NCBI GenBank assembly: GCA_009830035.1
Contig: SZZY01000001.1
Location: 395,701-459,700 of the forward strand
Reading direction: 5' to 3'
Source: Pantoea sp. Eser
GTDB lineage: Bacteria > Pseudomonadota > Gammaproteobacteria > Enterobacterales > Enterobacteriaceae
DNA: 64,000 nt
Shown: positions 21,676 through 35,191 of the stretch, piece by piece
Layout of the letters: each line of letters starts with the position of its first letter
Numbering within the stretch: position 1 is the stretch's first letter
The notes under the pieces: model-generated
Database searches by the model: none
Told to the model about the DNA's origin: nothing
The model's input: only the letters and a program-made list of their open reading frames with translations
Translations under genes and position numbers: made by a program

Positions 21676-21941
21676 GACTCACCGTACCCCCATTGACGAC
21701 TTTCAGAGTGAAAAAGTATATCGCGTGGAATCCATTCTGCCGCAGAGTCAACCGGCCTGCAGCCCTTGTGCCGTCTGGCTTACGCCCTGTACAGCCCGGC
21801 ATTCCGGGGCACCGGTATGCACAGCAGAAACTGCTGCACAGCGAAATAGCCGGTGCGGCTGCCAACTGAATTTTTTGCCGCACGCCGCCATTCGCCGCCG
21901 CAGCGTTTACACTTAACCCAACGTTGTCTGGAACTTACTTT

Positions 21942-22374
21942 ATGAAATGCGAACCGATTGTTGCCGTAAGCCTGTTACTGGCTGGCCTGAGCACTCCGCT
22001 GGTGGCGGCCAGTCAGTGCGGCCCGCACAGTGGTGCTATTGCCAGCAGTAATAACTGGATCCTGCTGGGCGGCAGCTATCTTGCCTGCTTCAGCTGCGGT
22101 TTGCTGGGTAACCTGCTGAATCCTAAAGTGGGTATCTTTTATGTCAGCTTTCTGCCGCAGTTTATTCCGGCCGGGGCGTCGGTGGCGGCTGTGGTGTAGC
22201 CTGATGGCGCTGACGCATATGCTGTTGGGACTGGTATGGAATGCGGTGCTGATTGGCGGCAGCCACTATTTCGCCCGGCATCTGCGCCAGCCACGGGTGC
22301 TGAAAGTTATGGATCGCCTGACCGGCTGTGTGTTCATTGGCTTAGCGGCGAAACTGGCACTGTCTCGCCGCTAA
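21942..22374 (+). pseudogene. LysE/RhtB-type amino-acid exporter relic
   Basis: The core LLGNLLNPKVGIFYVSFLPQ is typical of LysE/RhtB exporters and is followed by FIPAGASVAAVV, an in-frame TAG at 22197-22199 and a frame change. The C-terminal part (LTHMLLGLVWNAVLIGGSHY, VMDRLTGCVFIGLAAKLALS) continues in the next frame. The N-terminal ~50 residues look replaced or shortened (a signal-peptide-like start, then SNNWILLGGSYLACFSCG), as if an internal deletion had removed transmembrane helices 2-3. Not functional. The 266 bases before it (21676-21941) hold nothing recognisable. Confidence 0.78.
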
Positions 22375-22389
22375 GCTTGAGGGATGGCT

Positions 22390-24149
<1,760 letters not shown>

Positions 24150-24164
24150 TTAACCCGGCAACAC

Positions 24165-24582
24165 TCAGTGTAGCGTCACTACCAGCTCCCATGGCAGATA
24201 GATCAGGTTAAAAATCACCGTGCCGCACAACGAAAACAGCGTCAGCAGCATGCCATATTTTCGGCCCGGCCCGGCCCGGCATGGCGCTGTGGCGCAGATC
24301 CCAGGCGTGCCGCAGGCGGCTGATAAAGAACAGCAGGGCGGTCAGGTGCACCATCCAGATGTCGGCACCGTTCATCTCCATCATCACCAGCAACAGCAAG
24401 GCCAGCGGGATGGTTTCGATGGCGTTGCCGTGAATGCGTATCGCCATTTTTAGATCATGATAACCCCCGTCGCCATATGCCACCCGATAGAAACGGCGGT
24501 AACGCACCACATCCAGCGTAAACTTCGTGACCAGCAACGCACCCCACAACTACATATAACGCGCTAACCATTGTGACTCCAT
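24165..24582 (-). pseudogene. yecN: yecN (MAPEG-family membrane protein), amber plus repeat-associated frameshift
   Basis: From ATG 24582 the frame meets TAG at 24550-24552 after ten codons (LARYM*LWGALL), then continues with VVRYRRFYRVAYGDGGYHDL, IRIHGNAIETIPLAL and MEMNGADIWMVH, the MAPEG core as in E. coli YecN. Near 24262-24280 a short tandem repeat (GGCCC units) shifts the frame; after it the usual tail LPWELVVTLH and stop (24165-24167) are found in another frame. Repeat expansion by one 5-base unit would explain the shift. Function of intact YecN is unknown. Confidence 0.85.
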
Positions 24583-24639
24583 CAGCATCAGTAAGGCGGC
24601 TATTCTAACCAGCGCGCAGGGCGCTGTCCTGTTCACTGA

Positions 24640-25461
24640 TTAAAACAGTGATTCCTGTTGCGGCCAGTCGGGACCGCTGCCAATCCGCGGATCAATCTGT
24701 TGCAGCTGCGGCCATAACGCCTGCACCAGTGGAAATACCTGGCCCATATCCGGGGTGTGCAGAAACAGCATCGTGTCGCCCTGCTGCAGCCATTCGGTTA
24801 ATTTTGCCCGCCAGATCTGAAACAGCGGCACGCTCTCCTCGACGCTGTCGCTGCCGATAAACCGCACCATCGGCTGCGAGCCAGTGCGCACAGCATGCGG
24901 CGGCACGCGGGGTTTCTGCACGCGTGCCGCCAGCGCCGCCGGATTTTGCGAGGTTGAGGCGAGGACCGGACGACTGTCCAGCACCACCCGGTTAACGCCG
25001 CGCACCAACAGGCCGCGATTCAGCGCCCGCTCGGCTTCACCTTTGGCAAAAAACGCCGCGTGACGGACTTCCACCCCGTATTCAAAACGCGCCGGCAGGC
25101 TGTCCAGAAAGCGCCAGAGATCGTTAAGCTGCGCCGGCGAAAAGGTGGCGGGCAGCTGCAGCCAGTACTGACCGATACGATCGGCCAGCGGCTCCATCAG
25201 GCGCAGAAAGTCGGTCAGCAGATCGTCGCTGTGCTGCAGCGCCGCCTGATGGCTGATGGTATTGGGAAACTTAAAGCAGAAGCGAAAGTCGTCGTGGGTC
25301 ATCTCACGCCAGCGCAGCACGGTATTGGGCGTCGGCAGCGCGTACAGCGTGGTATTGCCTTCGACACAGTGAAAATAACGGGCGTAATCCGCGAGGCTCT
25401 CAATGCCCCAGCGTTTCCAGTGCGAATGCTGCCACTGGGGCAGGCCAATACGAAGTGTCAC
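24640..25461 (-). CDS. yecE: DUF72 family protein YecE
   Basis: 273 residues, collinear with E. coli YecE (272): IGLPQWQHSHWKRWG, CVEGNTTLYALPTP, WREMTHDDFRFCFKFPNTIS, IGQYWLQLPATFSP, YGVEVRHAAFFAKGE, NRVVLDSRPVLAS and FLHTPDMGQVFPLVQALW. TIM-barrel fold; activity unknown. E. coli yecD, next to it, is absent here. Intact. Confidence 0.92.
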   Translation of the reverse strand: MTLRIGLPQWQHSHWKRWGIESLADYARYFHCVEGNTTLYALPTPNTVLRWREMTHDDFRFCFKFPNTISHQAALQHSDDLLTDFLRLMEPLADRIGQYWLQLPATFSPAQLNDLWRFLDSLPARFEYGVEVRHAAFFAKGEAERALNRGLLVRGVNRVVLDSRPVLASTSQNPAALAARVQKPRVPPHAVRTGSQPMVRFIGSDSVEESVPLFQIWRAKLTEWLQQGDTMLFLHTPDMGQVFPLVQALWPQLQQIDPRIGSGPDWPQQESLF

Positions 25462-25684
25462 ACCCTCTCTCCTGGCTCTGAGTTACGATTTGCGATTATC
25501 CTCTAAGGTCACGCCCCGGTGCAAACAGGCCCGCTGCCGATGAAATCGCCGCTTTGGCGCGGCTCTACTTATCTTGTTTGCCTTTTTCCATTATAATGAC
25601 CGCCATTTTTGCGACAGCATCGCATCAGGTTACGCGGCCGGATGCTGTCAGCTGCAGCGGCGAAGTTATTAAAAGGATAGTGTT

Positions 25685-27463
25685 ATGCGTACAGAATATT
25701 GCGGACAGCTCAATCTGTCTCATGTGGGTCAGCAAGTCACTCTTTGCGGCTGGGTAAACCGCCGTCGCGATCTGGGAAGCCTGATTTTCATCGATATGCG
25801 CGACCGTGAAGGCATCGTGCAGGTATTTTTTGATCCCGATCGTCAGGACGCGTTTAAGCTGGCTTCTGAACTGCGTCACGAATTCTGTATCCAGATCACC
25901 GGTACCGTGCGTGCCCGTGACGATAAGAATAAAAACAGCGAGATGGCGACCGGCGAAGTAGAAGTGTTTGCCCATGCGCTGAACATCATCAACCGTTCTG
26001 AGCCGCTGCCGCTGGATGCTAACCATAACAACAGCGAAGAAGCGCGCCTGAAATACCGCTATCTGGACCTGCGTCGTCCTGAGATGGTGACCCGCCTGAA
26101 AACCCGCGCGAAAATCACCAGCTTCGTGCGCCGTTTTATGGATGATGAAGGGTTCCTCTATATCGAAACCCCGATGCTGACCAAAGCCACGCCGGAAGGC
26201 GCACGCGACTATCTGGTGCCAAGCCGGGTCCATAAAGGCAAGTTCTATGCGCTGCCACAGTCGCCACAGCTGTTCAAACAGCTGCTGATGATGTCGGGCT
26301 TCGATCGCTACTACCAGATTGTTAAATGCTTCCGTGACGAAGATTTGCGTGCTGACCGTCAGCCCGAATTTACCCAGATCGACGTTGAAACCTCCTTCAT
26401 GACCGCGCTGCAGGTGCGTGAGGTGATGGAACGGTTAATCCGTAATCTGTGGCAGGACGTCCAGGGTGTCGATCTCGGTGAGTTCCCGCAGATGACTTTT
26501 GCCGAAGCGATGCACCGCTACGGCTCCGATAAGCCAGACCTGCTTAACCCAATGGAGCTGGTGGACGTTGGCGATCTGCTGAAAAATGTCGAATTCCAGG
26601 TTTTCGCGGGTCCGGCAAACGATGCCAAAGGCCGCGTGGCGGCATTGTGCGTGCCGGGCGGCGCGCAGCTGAGCCGTAAGCAGATTGATGAATACGGCAA
26701 GTTCGTTGAGATTTATGGCGCCAAAGGTCTGGCGTGGATTAAAGTCAACCTGCGTGCTGATGGACTTGAGGGTGTACAGAGCCCGGTAGCGAAGTTCCTT
26801 AACGCAGAGATCGTGGAAGGCATTCTGAGCCGCACCGGCGCACAGGATGGTGACATCATCTTCTTTGGTGCCGATCGCGCCAAAGTGGTGGCCGATGCGC
26901 TGGGCGCGCTGCGTCTCAAAGTGGGTCGCGATCTGAACATCACCGACGAGAAAGCCTGGGCCCCGCTGTGGGTAACCGACTTCCCGATGTTCGAAGAAGA
27001 CGAAGAGGGCGGTCTGGCGGCGATGCACCATCCGTTCACCGCGCCGAAAGAGATGAGCGCCGATGAGCTGGCGGCCGATCCGACCCGTGCGGTGGCTAAC
27101 GCCTATGACATGGTGATTAACGGCTATGAAGTCGGTGGCGGCTCGGTGCGTATCCACAACGGCAAAATGCAGCAGACGGTGTTCAGCATTCTGGGTATTG
27201 AAGAGCATGAGCAGCGCGAGAAATTTGGCTTCCTGCTGGATGCGCTGAAGTTCGGTACCCCGCCACACGCCGGCCTGGCGTTTGGTCTGGATCGTCTGAC
27301 CATGCTGCTGACCGGTACCGATAACATTCGTGACGTGATTGCGTTCCCGAAAACCACCGCTGCGGCCTGCCTGATGACCGAAGCCCCAAGCGAAGCGAAT
27401 CCCGCCTCGCTGCTGGAGCTGGGCATTCAGGTGGTGAAAAAAGAAAAGCCTGAGACTAAATAA
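25685..27463 (+). CDS. aspS: Aspartyl-tRNA synthetase
   Basis: Class II synthetase charging tRNA-Asp. 592 residues (E. coli 590): N-terminal anticodon-binding OB fold ([20 protein letters not shown]), then the catalytic core with motif 2 [18 protein letters not shown] and motif 3 [13 protein letters not shown], with the bacterial GAD insert between. Start ATG 25685 with an AAGGA ribosome site. The stop TAA overlaps the nudB ATG by one base. Intact. Confidence 0.97.
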   Translation: MRTEYCGQLNLSHVGQQVTLCGWVNRRRDLGSLIFIDMRDREGIVQVFFDPDRQDAFKLASELRHEFCIQITGTVRARDDKNKNSEMATGEVEVFAHALNIINRSEPLPLDANHNNSEEARLKYRYLDLRRPEMVTRLKTRAKITSFVRRFMDDEGFLYIETPMLTKATPEGARDYLVPSRVHKGKFYALPQSPQLFKQLLMMSGFDRYYQIVKCFRDEDLRADRQPEFTQIDVETSFMTALQVREVMERLIRNLWQDVQGVDLGEFPQMTFAEAMHRYGSDKPDLLNPMELVDVGDLLKNVEFQVFAGPANDAKGRVAALCVPGGAQLSRKQIDEYGKFVEIYGAKGLAWIKVNLRADGLEGVQSPVAKFLNAEIVEGILSRTGAQDGDIIFFGADRAKVVADALGALRLKVGRDLNITDEKAWAPLWVTDFPMFEEDEEGGLAAMHHPFTAPKEMSADELAADPTRAVANAYDMVINGYEVGGGSVRIHNGKMQQTVFSILGIEEHEQREKFGFLLDALKFGTPPHAGLAFGLDRLTMLLTGTDNIRDVIAFPKTTAAACLMTEAPSEANPASLLELGIQVVKKEKPETK

Positions 27464-27894
27464 TGGGCTATAAACATCCGGTTTCGGTGCTGGTGGTCAT
27501 TGTGGCGCGCGACACTGGCCGGGTGTTAATGCTGCAGCGGCAGGACGATCCAGCCTTCTGGCAGTCGGTGACCGGCAGCCTTGAGGCGGATGAGACGCCG
27601 CTGGCCGCCGCCCGGCGTGAAGTGGGCGAGGAGTTGGGCATCGACGTGCTGGCGGAACGGCTGGAGGTGGAGGATTGTCAGCGTCAGATCGACTTTGAAA
27701 TCTTTCCGCACTATCGCCATCGCTACTCACCCGTTGTCACCCATAATCACGAACACTGGTTCCGGCTGCGGTTGCCGGCAGAGCGGGCAATTGCGCTGAC
27801 CGAGCATCTGACGTTTCGCTGGCTGGCACCGGCAGAAGCGGCTGCGCTCACCAAGTCCTGGAGTAATCGCCAGGCGATTGAAGAATTTACCTGA
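27463..27894 (+). CDS. nudB: Dihydroneopterin triphosphate diphosphatase (Nudix)
   Basis: Hydrolyses dihydroneopterin triphosphate in folate synthesis. 143 residues; begins [20 protein letters not shown]. Nudix box at about residues 40-62: G-x5-E-x7-REVGEELGI. Sits directly after aspS (overlap TAATG), the standard enterobacterial order aspS-nudB-yebC-ruvC. Intact. The 235 bases between it and yebC hold no gene. Confidence 0.93.
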   Translation: MGYKHPVSVLVVIVARDTGRVLMLQRQDDPAFWQSVTGSLEADETPLAAARREVGEELGIDVLAERLEVEDCQRQIDFEIFPHYRHRYSPVVTHNHEHWFRLRLPAERAIALTEHLTFRWLAPAEAAALTKSWSNRQAIEEFT

Positions 27895-28129
27895 ATCGCT
27901 GCCGCTGCGCATTTTTCCGACGGCGAATCGATTAAATTTATGAATCTGGTGAGTTTTAACAGGACTACACTAACGTATTGAACAGTCAGGCGTAATCGGC
28001 ACCGTGAGGTTGTTCACCGCCAGCGCGACGTAGCCAGCGTACTGTGGTACGTGAGTTGCGAGCACGACCAGCGGAACAAGCCCGGCGGCAGGATAGCCTG
28101 CACCATGCTAAGTTCGGAGAAAAAGTCAC

Positions 28130-28873
28130 ATGGCAGGACATAGTAAGTGGGCAAATACCAGGCACCGTAAAGCGGCACAGGACGCGAAGCGGGGCAAAAT
28201 TTTCACCAAGATCATCCGTGAACTGGTGACGGCGGCCAAACTGGGCGGCGGCGATCCGGGCTCGAACCCACGCCTGCGTGCCGCAATGGACAAAGCGCTT
28301 TCCAACAACATGACGCGTGAAACCATGGATCGCGCCATCGCGCGCGGCGTCGGCGGAGATGACAACGCCAACATGGAAACCATCATCTACGAAGGCTACG
28401 GTCCGGGTGGCTCTGCCATCATGATCGAGTGCCTGAGCGACAACCGCAACCGTACCGTGGGCGAAGTGCGTCACGCCTTCACTAAAACCGGCGGTAACCT
28501 CGGTACTGACGGCTCTGTTGCCTACCTGTTCAGCAAAAAAGGGGTGATCTCTTATGCGCCGGGTCAGGATGAAGATGCGGTGATGGAAGCGGCGCTGGAA
28601 GCCGGTGCCGAAGATGTGGTCAGCTACGACGATGGTGCGATTGACGTTTTCACCGCCTGGGAAGAGATGGGCGCGGTGCGTGATGCGCTGGAAGCGGTCG
28701 GCCTGAAAGCGGATACCGCTGAAGTGTCGATGATCCCGTCTACCAAAGCGGAAATGGATGCGGAAACGGCACCAAAACTGCTGCGTCTGATCGACATGCT
28801 GGAAGATTGCGACGATGTGCAGGAGGTTTATCACAACGGTGAGATCTCCGACGAGGTGGCGGAAACGCTGTAA
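28130..28873 (+). CDS. yebC: YebC/TACO1-family protein
   Basis: 247 residues, very close to E. coli Yeb[75 protein letters not shown]. Family members act as transcription regulators or, in recent work, help ribosomes through proline-rich stretches. Ribosome site GGAGAAAAAGTC before ATG 28130. Intact. Confidence 0.95.
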   Translation: MAGHSKWANTRHRKAAQDAKRGKIFTKIIRELVTAAKLGGGDPGSNPRLRAAMDKALSNNMTRETMDRAIARGVGGDDNANMETIIYEGYGPGGSAIMIECLSDNRNRTVGEVRHAFTKTGGNLGTDGSVAYLFSKKGVISYAPGQDEDAVMEAALEAGAEDVVSYDDGAIDVFTAWEEMGAVRDALEAVGLKADTAEVSMIPSTKAEMDAETAPKLLRLIDMLEDCDDVQEVYHNGEISDEVAETL

Positions 28874-28910
28874 TGGCGCTGACCCGCACCCCCTTAACCG
28901 GAGAGGCTTA

Positions 28911-29438
28911 ATGTCGATCATTCTGGGTATCGATCCCGGTTCGCGCATCACCGGTTATGGTGTCATTCTTCAGACCGGCCGCCAGCTCACCTATCTGGGC
29001 AGTGGCTGTATCCGCACTAACACTATTGAGTTGCCCACCCGTCTGAAGTTAATTTATGCGGGCGTCTGCGAGATCATCACCCAGTTTTCGCCCGATTACT
29101 TCGCCATCGAACAGGTGTTCATGGCGAAGAACGCGGATTCCGCGCTGAAACTGGGCCAGGCGCGCGGCGCGGCCATTGTCGCCGCGGTTAATGACGATTT
29201 GCCGGTGTTTGAGTACGCCGCGCGTCAGGTTAAACAGACGGTGGTCGGGATTGGCAGCGCCGAGAAAAGCCAGGTGCAGCACATGGTGCGCACCTTGCTG
29301 AAGCTGCCCGCCAACCCGCAGGCCGATGCTGCCGATGCGCTGGCAATCGCCATTACCCATTGCCACGTGTTGCAGAATTCAGCGCGGATGAGCGACAGTA
29401 AGCTGGTGCTGACCCGCGGACGTTTACGTTCAGGTTAG
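28911..29438 (+). CDS. ruvC: Holliday junction resolvase RuvC
   Basis: Nicks Holliday junctions in concert with RuvAB. 175 residues from ATG 28911 (E. coli 173). Catalytic acids are visible: Asp in [16 protein letters not shown], Glu in [20 protein letters not shown], and the Asp pair in [14 protein letters not shown]. Ribosome site GGAGAGGC. Ends with TAG, rare in this window. Intact. A terminator follows, so ruvAB appear to have their own promoter. Confidence 0.96.
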   Translation: MSIILGIDPGSRITGYGVILQTGRQLTYLGSGCIRTNTIELPTRLKLIYAGVCEIITQFSPDYFAIEQVFMAKNADSALKLGQARGAAIVAAVNDDLPVFEYAARQVKQTVVGIGSAEKSQVQHMVRTLLKLPANPQADAADALAIAITHCHVLQNSARMSDSKLVLTRGRLRSG

Positions 29439-29462
29439 CCGCACTGACTCAGGCATACGCAC

Positions 29463-29487
29463 AGGCTGGATATTCATCCAGCCTTTT
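29463..29487 (+). terminator. Rho-independent terminator between ruvC and ruvA
   Basis: AGGCTGGA / TCCAGCCT perfect 8-bp stem with a 6-base loop, followed by a run of six T. Confidence 0.85.
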
Positions 29488-29533
29488 TTATGTTATAAAA
29501 TCCGCCACATTGGTTGGTTAAGGAAGCATTCAG

Positions 29534-30148
<615 letters not shown>

Positions 30149-30156
30149 GGTAAGTC

Positions 30157-31161
30157 ATGATAGAAGCCGACCGCCTGGTCTCTGCTGTAAGCGTTAACGA
30201 AGAAGAGAGTCTCGATCGCGCCATTCGTCCGAAAATGCTGACCGAGTATGTCGGCCAGCCGCATGTGCGTGAGCCGATGGAGATTTTCATCAAGGCAGCG
30301 CAGCTGCGCGGCGATGCGCTCGATCATCTACTGATTTTTGGTCCGCCGGGACTCGGCAAAACCACCCTGGCGAACATCGTCGCCAATGAAATGGGGGTTA
30401 ACCTGCGCACCACCTCTGGCCCGGTGCTGGAGAAAGCCGGCGATCTGGCGGCGATGCTGACTAACCTTGAACCGCATGACGTGTTGTTTATCGATGAAAT
30501 TCACCGCCTGTCGCCGGTGGTAGAGGAAGTGCTCTATCCGGCAATGGAAGATTATCAGCTGGATATCATGATCGGTGAAGGTCCGGCCGCCCGTTCGATT
30601 AAGCTCGAACTGCCGCCGTTTACCCTGATTGGTGCCACCACCCGCGCCGGTTCACTCACCTCGCCGTTACGCGATCGCTTCGGCATTGTGCAGCGGCTGG
30701 AGTTCTATCAGGTGAAAGATCTGCAGCACATTGTCGGCCGCAGTGCCGCCTGTCTGGGGCTGGCGCTGAGTGACGAGGGCGCGTTAGAGATCGCCCGTCG
30801 TGCACGCGGTACGCCGCGTATCGCCAACCGCCTGCTGCGCCGGGTGCGTGACTTTGCCGAAGTGCGGGCTAACGGTGAGCTGAGTGGCGAGGTCTCTTCC
30901 AGCGCACTCGATATGCTGAACGTCGACAGTGAAGGGTTCGATTATATGGACCGCAAGCTGCTGCTGGCGATTATTGATAAGTTCATGGGCGGACCCGTCG
31001 GGCTGGATAACCTGGCTGCCGCAATTGGCGAAGAGCGTGAAACCATTGAAGATGTGATCGAGCCGTTTTTGATCCAGCAAGGGTTCATTCAGCGCACACC
31101 GCGCGGCCGGATGGCCACGCAGCATGCTTATCGTCACTTTGGTATTACCCGCGAGGTCTGA
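30157..31161 (+). CDS. ruvB: Holliday junction branch-migration helicase RuvB
   Basis: AAA+ motor that drives branch migration. 334 residues: Walker [21 protein letters not shown], Walker [21 protein letters not shown], sensor [19 protein letters not shown], and the C-terminal winged helix ending [12 protein letters not shown]. Convergent with znuB, one base apart. Intact. Confidence 0.97.
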   Translation: MIEADRLVSAVSVNEEESLDRAIRPKMLTEYVGQPHVREPMEIFIKAAQLRGDALDHLLIFGPPGLGKTTLANIVANEMGVNLRTTSGPVLEKAGDLAAMLTNLEPHDVLFIDEIHRLSPVVEEVLYPAMEDYQLDIMIGEGPAARSIKLELPPFTLIGATTRAGSLTSPLRDRFGIVQRLEFYQVKDLQHIVGRSAACLGLALSDEGALEIARRARGTPRIANRLLRRVRDFAEVRANGELSGEVSSSALDMLNVDSEGFDYMDRKLLLAIIDKFMGGPVGLDNLAAAIGEERETIEDVIEPFLIQQGFIQRTPRGRMATQHAYRHFGITREV

Positions 31162-31947
31162 TCAGACCGCCGGTTTGCGCACCATGCTGATAATAAACAG
31201 GATGGCGGCACACAGTACCACCGATGGACCGGCGGGCGTGTCGTAAAAGGCGGAGAAGGTCAGGCCGCCGGTGACGGCCAGCACGCCAATAACCACCGCC
31301 AAGCCAGCCATCCCCTCGGGTGAGCGGACAAAACGTCGTGCAGTGGCGGCCGGGATGATCAGCAGCGAGGTAATGATCAGCGCACCGACAAACTTCATCG
31401 CCACCCCGATAGTCAGCGCGGTGACCAGCATCAAAATCAGGCGGGTACGCTGAATATTGACGCCATCCACCTGCGCCAGCTCCGGGCTAATGATCATCGA
31501 CAGCAGCGAACACCACTGCCACGCCATCACCAGTAATACCACCACCACGCCGCCGCCCATCATCCACAGATCATCCGGCGTCACCGCCAGCAAATTACCA
31601 AACAGATAGGCCATCAGGTCGACGCGGACGTTCTTCATCAGGCTGACCACCACCAGACCCAGCGACAGCGCGCTGTGCGCCATGATGCCGAGCAGGGTAT
31701 CGATCGCCAGATGCGGACGGCGTTCCAGCCACACCAGCCCGAGTGCCAGACAGAACGTCACCAGGATCACCGCGTAATAGAGATTAACGTTGAACAGCAG
31801 GCCAAACGCAACGCCGAGCAGCGAGGCATGGGCCAGCGTATCGCCGAAGTAGGACATTTTGCGCCAGACGACAAACGACCCCAGCGGGCCCGCAGCCAGC
31901 GCTAACATCACGCCACCTATCCAGCCCGGTAATAACAACTCAATCAT
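31162..31947 (-). CDS. znuB: Zinc ABC transporter permease ZnuB
   Basis: Membrane subunit of the high-affinity zinc importer. 261 residues as in E. coli, with about eight hydrophobic spans (for example [40 protein letters not shown]). Its start overlaps the znuC stop by 4 bases (ATGA). Intact. Confidence 0.95.
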   Translation of the reverse strand: MIELLLPGWIGGVMLALAAGPLGSFVVWRKMSYFGDTLAHASLLGVAFGLLFNVNLYYAVILVTFCLALGLVWLERRPHLAIDTLLGIMAHSALSLGLVVVSLMKNVRVDLMAYLFGNLLAVTPDDLWMMGGGVVVVLLVMAWQWCSLLSMIISPELAQVDGVNIQRTRLILMLVTALTIGVAMKFVGALIITSLLIIPAATARRFVRSPEGMAGLAVVIGVLAVTGGLTFSAFYDTPAGPSVVLCAAILFIISMVRKPAV

Positions 31948-32699
31948 GATGAACCCTGTCCTTTGCGTAAAACGATTCGTCCCTGCAGGTCGTGACGGTG
32001 ATTATGATGATGACGATAAATGGCCAGTTGCTGTGCGCCGCGCGGACCGAACATCGCAATAAATTCGGGATGTTGCGACACCGCTTCCGGGGTCCCGGAG
32101 CAGCAAATGTGGTGATTGAGGCACAGCACCTCGTCGGTTTTAGCCATCACCAGATGCAGATCGTGGGAGACCATCAACACGCCACAGTTCAATTCATGAC
32201 GCAGCTGGTCGATCAGATCGTACAGCGCTACCTGGCCATTCACGTCGACGCCCTGAGTCGGCTCGTCGAGCACCAGTAACTGGGGCTGATTGAGCAGGGC
32301 GCGCGCCAATAACACCCGCTGGGTTTCACCGCCGGAGAGTTTTTGCAGTGGTGCATTGAGCAGGTGCCCGGCCTGAACACGTTTCAGGGCGGGCAGGATC
32401 TGTGCGCTTTTACTGCCGAGCGACAGGCGCATAAAGCGCTCCACCGTGACCGGTAGCGTCGGGTCGATGTGCAGTTTCTGCGGTACATAGCTGATACGCA
32501 GTGACGGATCACGCCTGAGCGTGCCGCTGGTCGGCGCGAGCAGACCCAGTACCACCCGCACTAGGGTCGACTTACCCGCACCGTTTGGCCCCAGCAACGT
32601 CAGAATGCGGCCCGGCTGCAGCGACAGGCTGACACCAGACAGCACATTGCGCTGGTCAAATTTAATCGAAACGTTTTCGAGTGTAACAAGTGAGGTCAT
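31944..32699 (-). CDS. znuC: Zinc ABC transporter ATP-binding protein ZnuC
   Basis: ATPase of the zinc importer. 251 residues from ATG 32699 ([20 protein letters not shown]). Walker [17 protein letters not shown], signature [16 protein letters not shown], Walker [15 protein letters not shown] slightly longer frame upstream (MQPVNT) lacks family support. Transcribed divergently from znuA across a Zur-type operator. Intact. Confidence 0.95.
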   Translation of the reverse strand: MTSLVTLENVSIKFDQRNVLSGVSLSLQPGRILTLLGPNGAGKSTLVRVVLGLLAPTSGTLRRDPSLRISYVPQKLHIDPTLPVTVERFMRLSLGSKSAQILPALKRVQAGHLLNAPLQKLSGGETQRVLLARALLNQPQLLVLDEPTQGVDVNGQVALYDLIDQLRHELNCGVLMVSHDLHLVMAKTDEVLCLNHHICCSGTPEAVSQHPEFIAMFGPRGAQQLAIYRHHHNHRHDLQGRIVLRKGQGSS

Positions 32700-32724
32700 A
32701 GTATTTACAGGTTGCACAGAATTT

Positions 32725-32748
32725 AGAATGTTATAATATCACATCCCA
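32725..32748. promoter_or_regulatory. Zur-type operator between znuC and znuA
   Basis: AGAATGTTATAATATCACAT, an imperfect palindrome matching the enterobacterial Zur box (GTTATAnTATAAC core). It lies between the divergent starts of znuCB and znuA, where Zur represses both operons when zinc is plentiful. Confidence 0.8.
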
Positions 32749-32776
32749 CACCCAAGTCACGATGGAATGACGCATA

Positions 32777-33715
32777 ATGTTACATATTAAAAAGCGCGCA
32801 CTTTTCGCCTTAACTGCCTTCTCCGCTACAGCTTCTTTAACCTTTCCTGCGCAGGCAAATGTGGTCGCTTCACTCAAACCGGTCGGTTTTATCGCGGCAG
32901 CGATTGCTGATGGGGTAACGCCGGTAGATGTGCTGTTGCCAGACGGTGCGTCTGAGCATGATTACGCCCTGCGTCCATCAGATGTAAAACGCTTAAAAAA
33001 CGCGGACTTAGTAGTATGGGTCGGGCCTGAAATTGAAGCCTTTATGGCGAAGTCTGCGGCTGAACTGCCAGCGAAAAAAAATCTGGCAATTGCCGATATT
33101 AATGGGGTGAAACCGCTATTGATTAGCGGTGGTGAAGATGAAGATGAACATACAGCGGAAAAATCCGAACAGCCGGACGCCGATGCCCATCATCATCACG
33201 GCGAATTTAATATGCACCTGTGGTTGTCGCCGGAGATCGCACGCAAAACCGCGGTTGTAATTCATGCAAAATTATTGGAACTTATGCCGCAAGGTAAAGC
33301 CAAACTTGACGCCAACCTCCAGCAGTTTGAGGTAACTTTGGCGGACACGGACAAACGCGTTAACGCACAACTCGCACCGGTCAGAAACAAAGGATATTTC
33401 GTTTTTCACGACTCTTACACGTACTTTGAAAAACACTACGGTCTCTCGCCCACCGGGCATTTTACCGTCAATCCTGAGATTCAACCGGGCGCCCAGCGTT
33501 TACACCAGATACGAACACAGTTGGTTGAGCAGAAGGCGGTATGCGTCTTTGCTGAGCCACAATTCAGGCCAACAGTCATCGATGCTGTTGCCCGCGGAAC
33601 GCAGGTGCGTAAAGGTACGCTCGATCCGCTGGGAACAGACATCAGCTTAGCTAAAGATAGCTATGTGAAATTCCTCTCACAGCTGTCGAGCCAGTATGCA
33701 AGCTGCCTGAATTGA
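32777..33715 (+). CDS. znuA: Periplasmic zinc-binding protein ZnuA
   Basis: Captures zinc in the periplasm and delivers it to ZnuBC. 312 residues with a signal peptide ([20 protein letters not shown], cleavage likely after PAQA). Metal ligands of the cluster A-I family are visible: His in [14 protein letters not shown], the His-rich acidic loop with [15 protein letters not shown], and the later His in [20 protein letters not shown]. Normal length. Intact. Confidence 0.96.
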   Translation: MLHIKKRALFALTAFSATASLTFPAQANVVASLKPVGFIAAAIADGVTPVDVLLPDGASEHDYALRPSDVKRLKNADLVVWVGPEIEAFMAKSAAELPAKKNLAIADINGVKPLLISGGEDEDEHTAEKSEQPDADAHHHHGEFNMHLWLSPEIARKTAVVIHAKLLELMPQGKAKLDANLQQFEVTLADTDKRVNAQLAPVRNKGYFVFHDSYTYFEKHYGLSPTGHFTVNPEIQPGAQRLHQIRTQLVEQKAVCVFAEPQFRPTVIDAVARGTQVRKGTLDPLGTDISLAKDSYVKFLSQLSSQYASCLN

Positions 33716-33734
33716 GCATGAGGAATAGGTAAAA

Positions 33735-35066
33735 GTGCAGCAGATAGCCCGCTCTGTCGCCCTCGCATTCAATAATTTGCCGCGCCCCCACCGTGTTATG
33801 CTGGGATCTTTAACTGTTGTTACTCTGGCTGTCGCCGTCTGGCGGCCTTACGTCTATCACCCCACCGATGATGTGAAGCCTATCGTCAAAACCATCGAGC
33901 TGGATAAAAATGAACTCCGCACCCTGCTGCCGGAAGCCAGTGAGCCGATTGATCAGAGCACACCGGAACCGGACGAAGAGCTGCCGGCAGATGATGTCGA
34001 TACTGGCGTGCCTGACACGCCGGGCGTCCACGAATATACCGTCTCTTCGGGCGATACGCTGAGCAGTGCGCTGAATCAGTATGGCATCGACATCGGTGAC
34101 ATCAATTCGCTGGTGGTCAGCGATCGTGATTTACGTAACCTGCGGGTCGGGCAGCAGCTGAGCTGGACGCTGGCCGATGACGGCAGCCTGAAAACCCTGA
34201 GCTGGGAGATCTCCCGCCGCGAAACCCGCACCTATGAGCGCACCGATAAAGGTGGCTTTAAAATGGAAGCGGAGATGCAGAAGGGCGAGTAGCGCAACAG
34301 CGTCCTGCAGGGTGAAGTGCACGGCAGTTTTGCCGCCAGCGCCCAGCGAGCCGGACTAACCAGTGCAGAAGCCAGCGGCGTGATTAAGGCGCTGCAGTGG
34401 CAGATGGATTTCCGTAAGCTGCGGGCCGGCGACCAGTTCAGCGTATTAATGTCGCGTGAAATGCTCGACGGTAAAAGTGCCCAGAGCCAGCTGCTCGGCG
34501 TACGCCTGCGCAGCGGCGGCAAAGACTATTATGCCTTCCGCGCCGAAGACGGAAAATTCTACGATCGCAACGGCTCCGGTCTGGCGCGCGGCTTTATGCG
34601 CTTCCCGACGGTGAAACAGCATCGCGTCTCCTCTAACTTCAGCCCGCGCCGTCTGAACCCGGTGACCGGACGCATTGCGCCGCATAAAGGCGTCGACTTT
34701 GCGCTGCCGATCGGCACCCCGGTGCTGGCGGTGGGCGACGGTGAAATCGTGGTGGCGGAGAACGGCGGGGCGGCGGGTAACTACGTGGCGATCCGTCACG
34801 GACGTCAGTACATGACGCGCTATATGCACATGAAGAAGGTGCTGGTGAAGCCGGGCCAGAAAGTGAAGCGTGGCGACCGCATCGGGCTGTCTGGCAACAC
34901 CGGACGTTCAACCGGGCCGCATCTGCACTTTGAAATCTGGATCAACAATCAGGCGGTTAACCCGTTAACGGCCAAGCTGCCGCGGATGGAAGGACTGACC
35001 GGCAAAGAACGCAGCGAGTATATGGCGCAGGTGAAATCCTGGCTGCCTCAGCTGGGCCTGAAATAA
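33735..35066 (+). pseudogene. mepM: mepM (murein DD-endopeptidase), single amber codon
   Basis: MepM (YebA) cuts D-Ala-mDAP cross-links so that new glycan strands can be inserted. Begins at GTG 33735 with the E. coli-like MQQIARSVALAFNNLPRPHR, one membrane anchor, a LysM-like domain (HEYTVSSGDTLSSALNQYGI) and a C-terminal LytM/M23 domain (HKGVDFALPIGTPV, GRSTGPHLHFEIW) with its zinc ligands. The 443-codon frame is interrupted only by TAG at 34290-34292, where E. coli has Trp (MQQGEW; here MQKGE*), most simply TGG to TAG. Everything else looks functional and conserved, so this is either a very recent loss or a codon read through. The downstream part lacks an obvious ribosome site. Confidence 0.93.
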
Positions 35067-35088
35067 GCGAACTTCGTCACATCGCGCA

Positions 35089-35118
35089 AAAACCGACGGC
35101 AATCCCGTCGGTTTTTTT
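35089..35118 (+). terminator. Rho-independent terminator after mepM
   Basis: AAACCGACGG / CCGTCGGTTT stem with a short loop (CAATC region), followed by a T run. Confidence 0.88.
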
Positions 35119-35191
35119 ATATCTGGCGCACGATGATTGCAAATTTGCCCGTCGTCACTATCATTAGCCGGTCATTGCTTGAGGCGAGTGC

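Noticed and set aside
21676..21941. Open frame upstream of the LysE relic (21674-21916)
   Set aside because: No similarity or ribosome site; low-complexity composition from an intergenic stretch.
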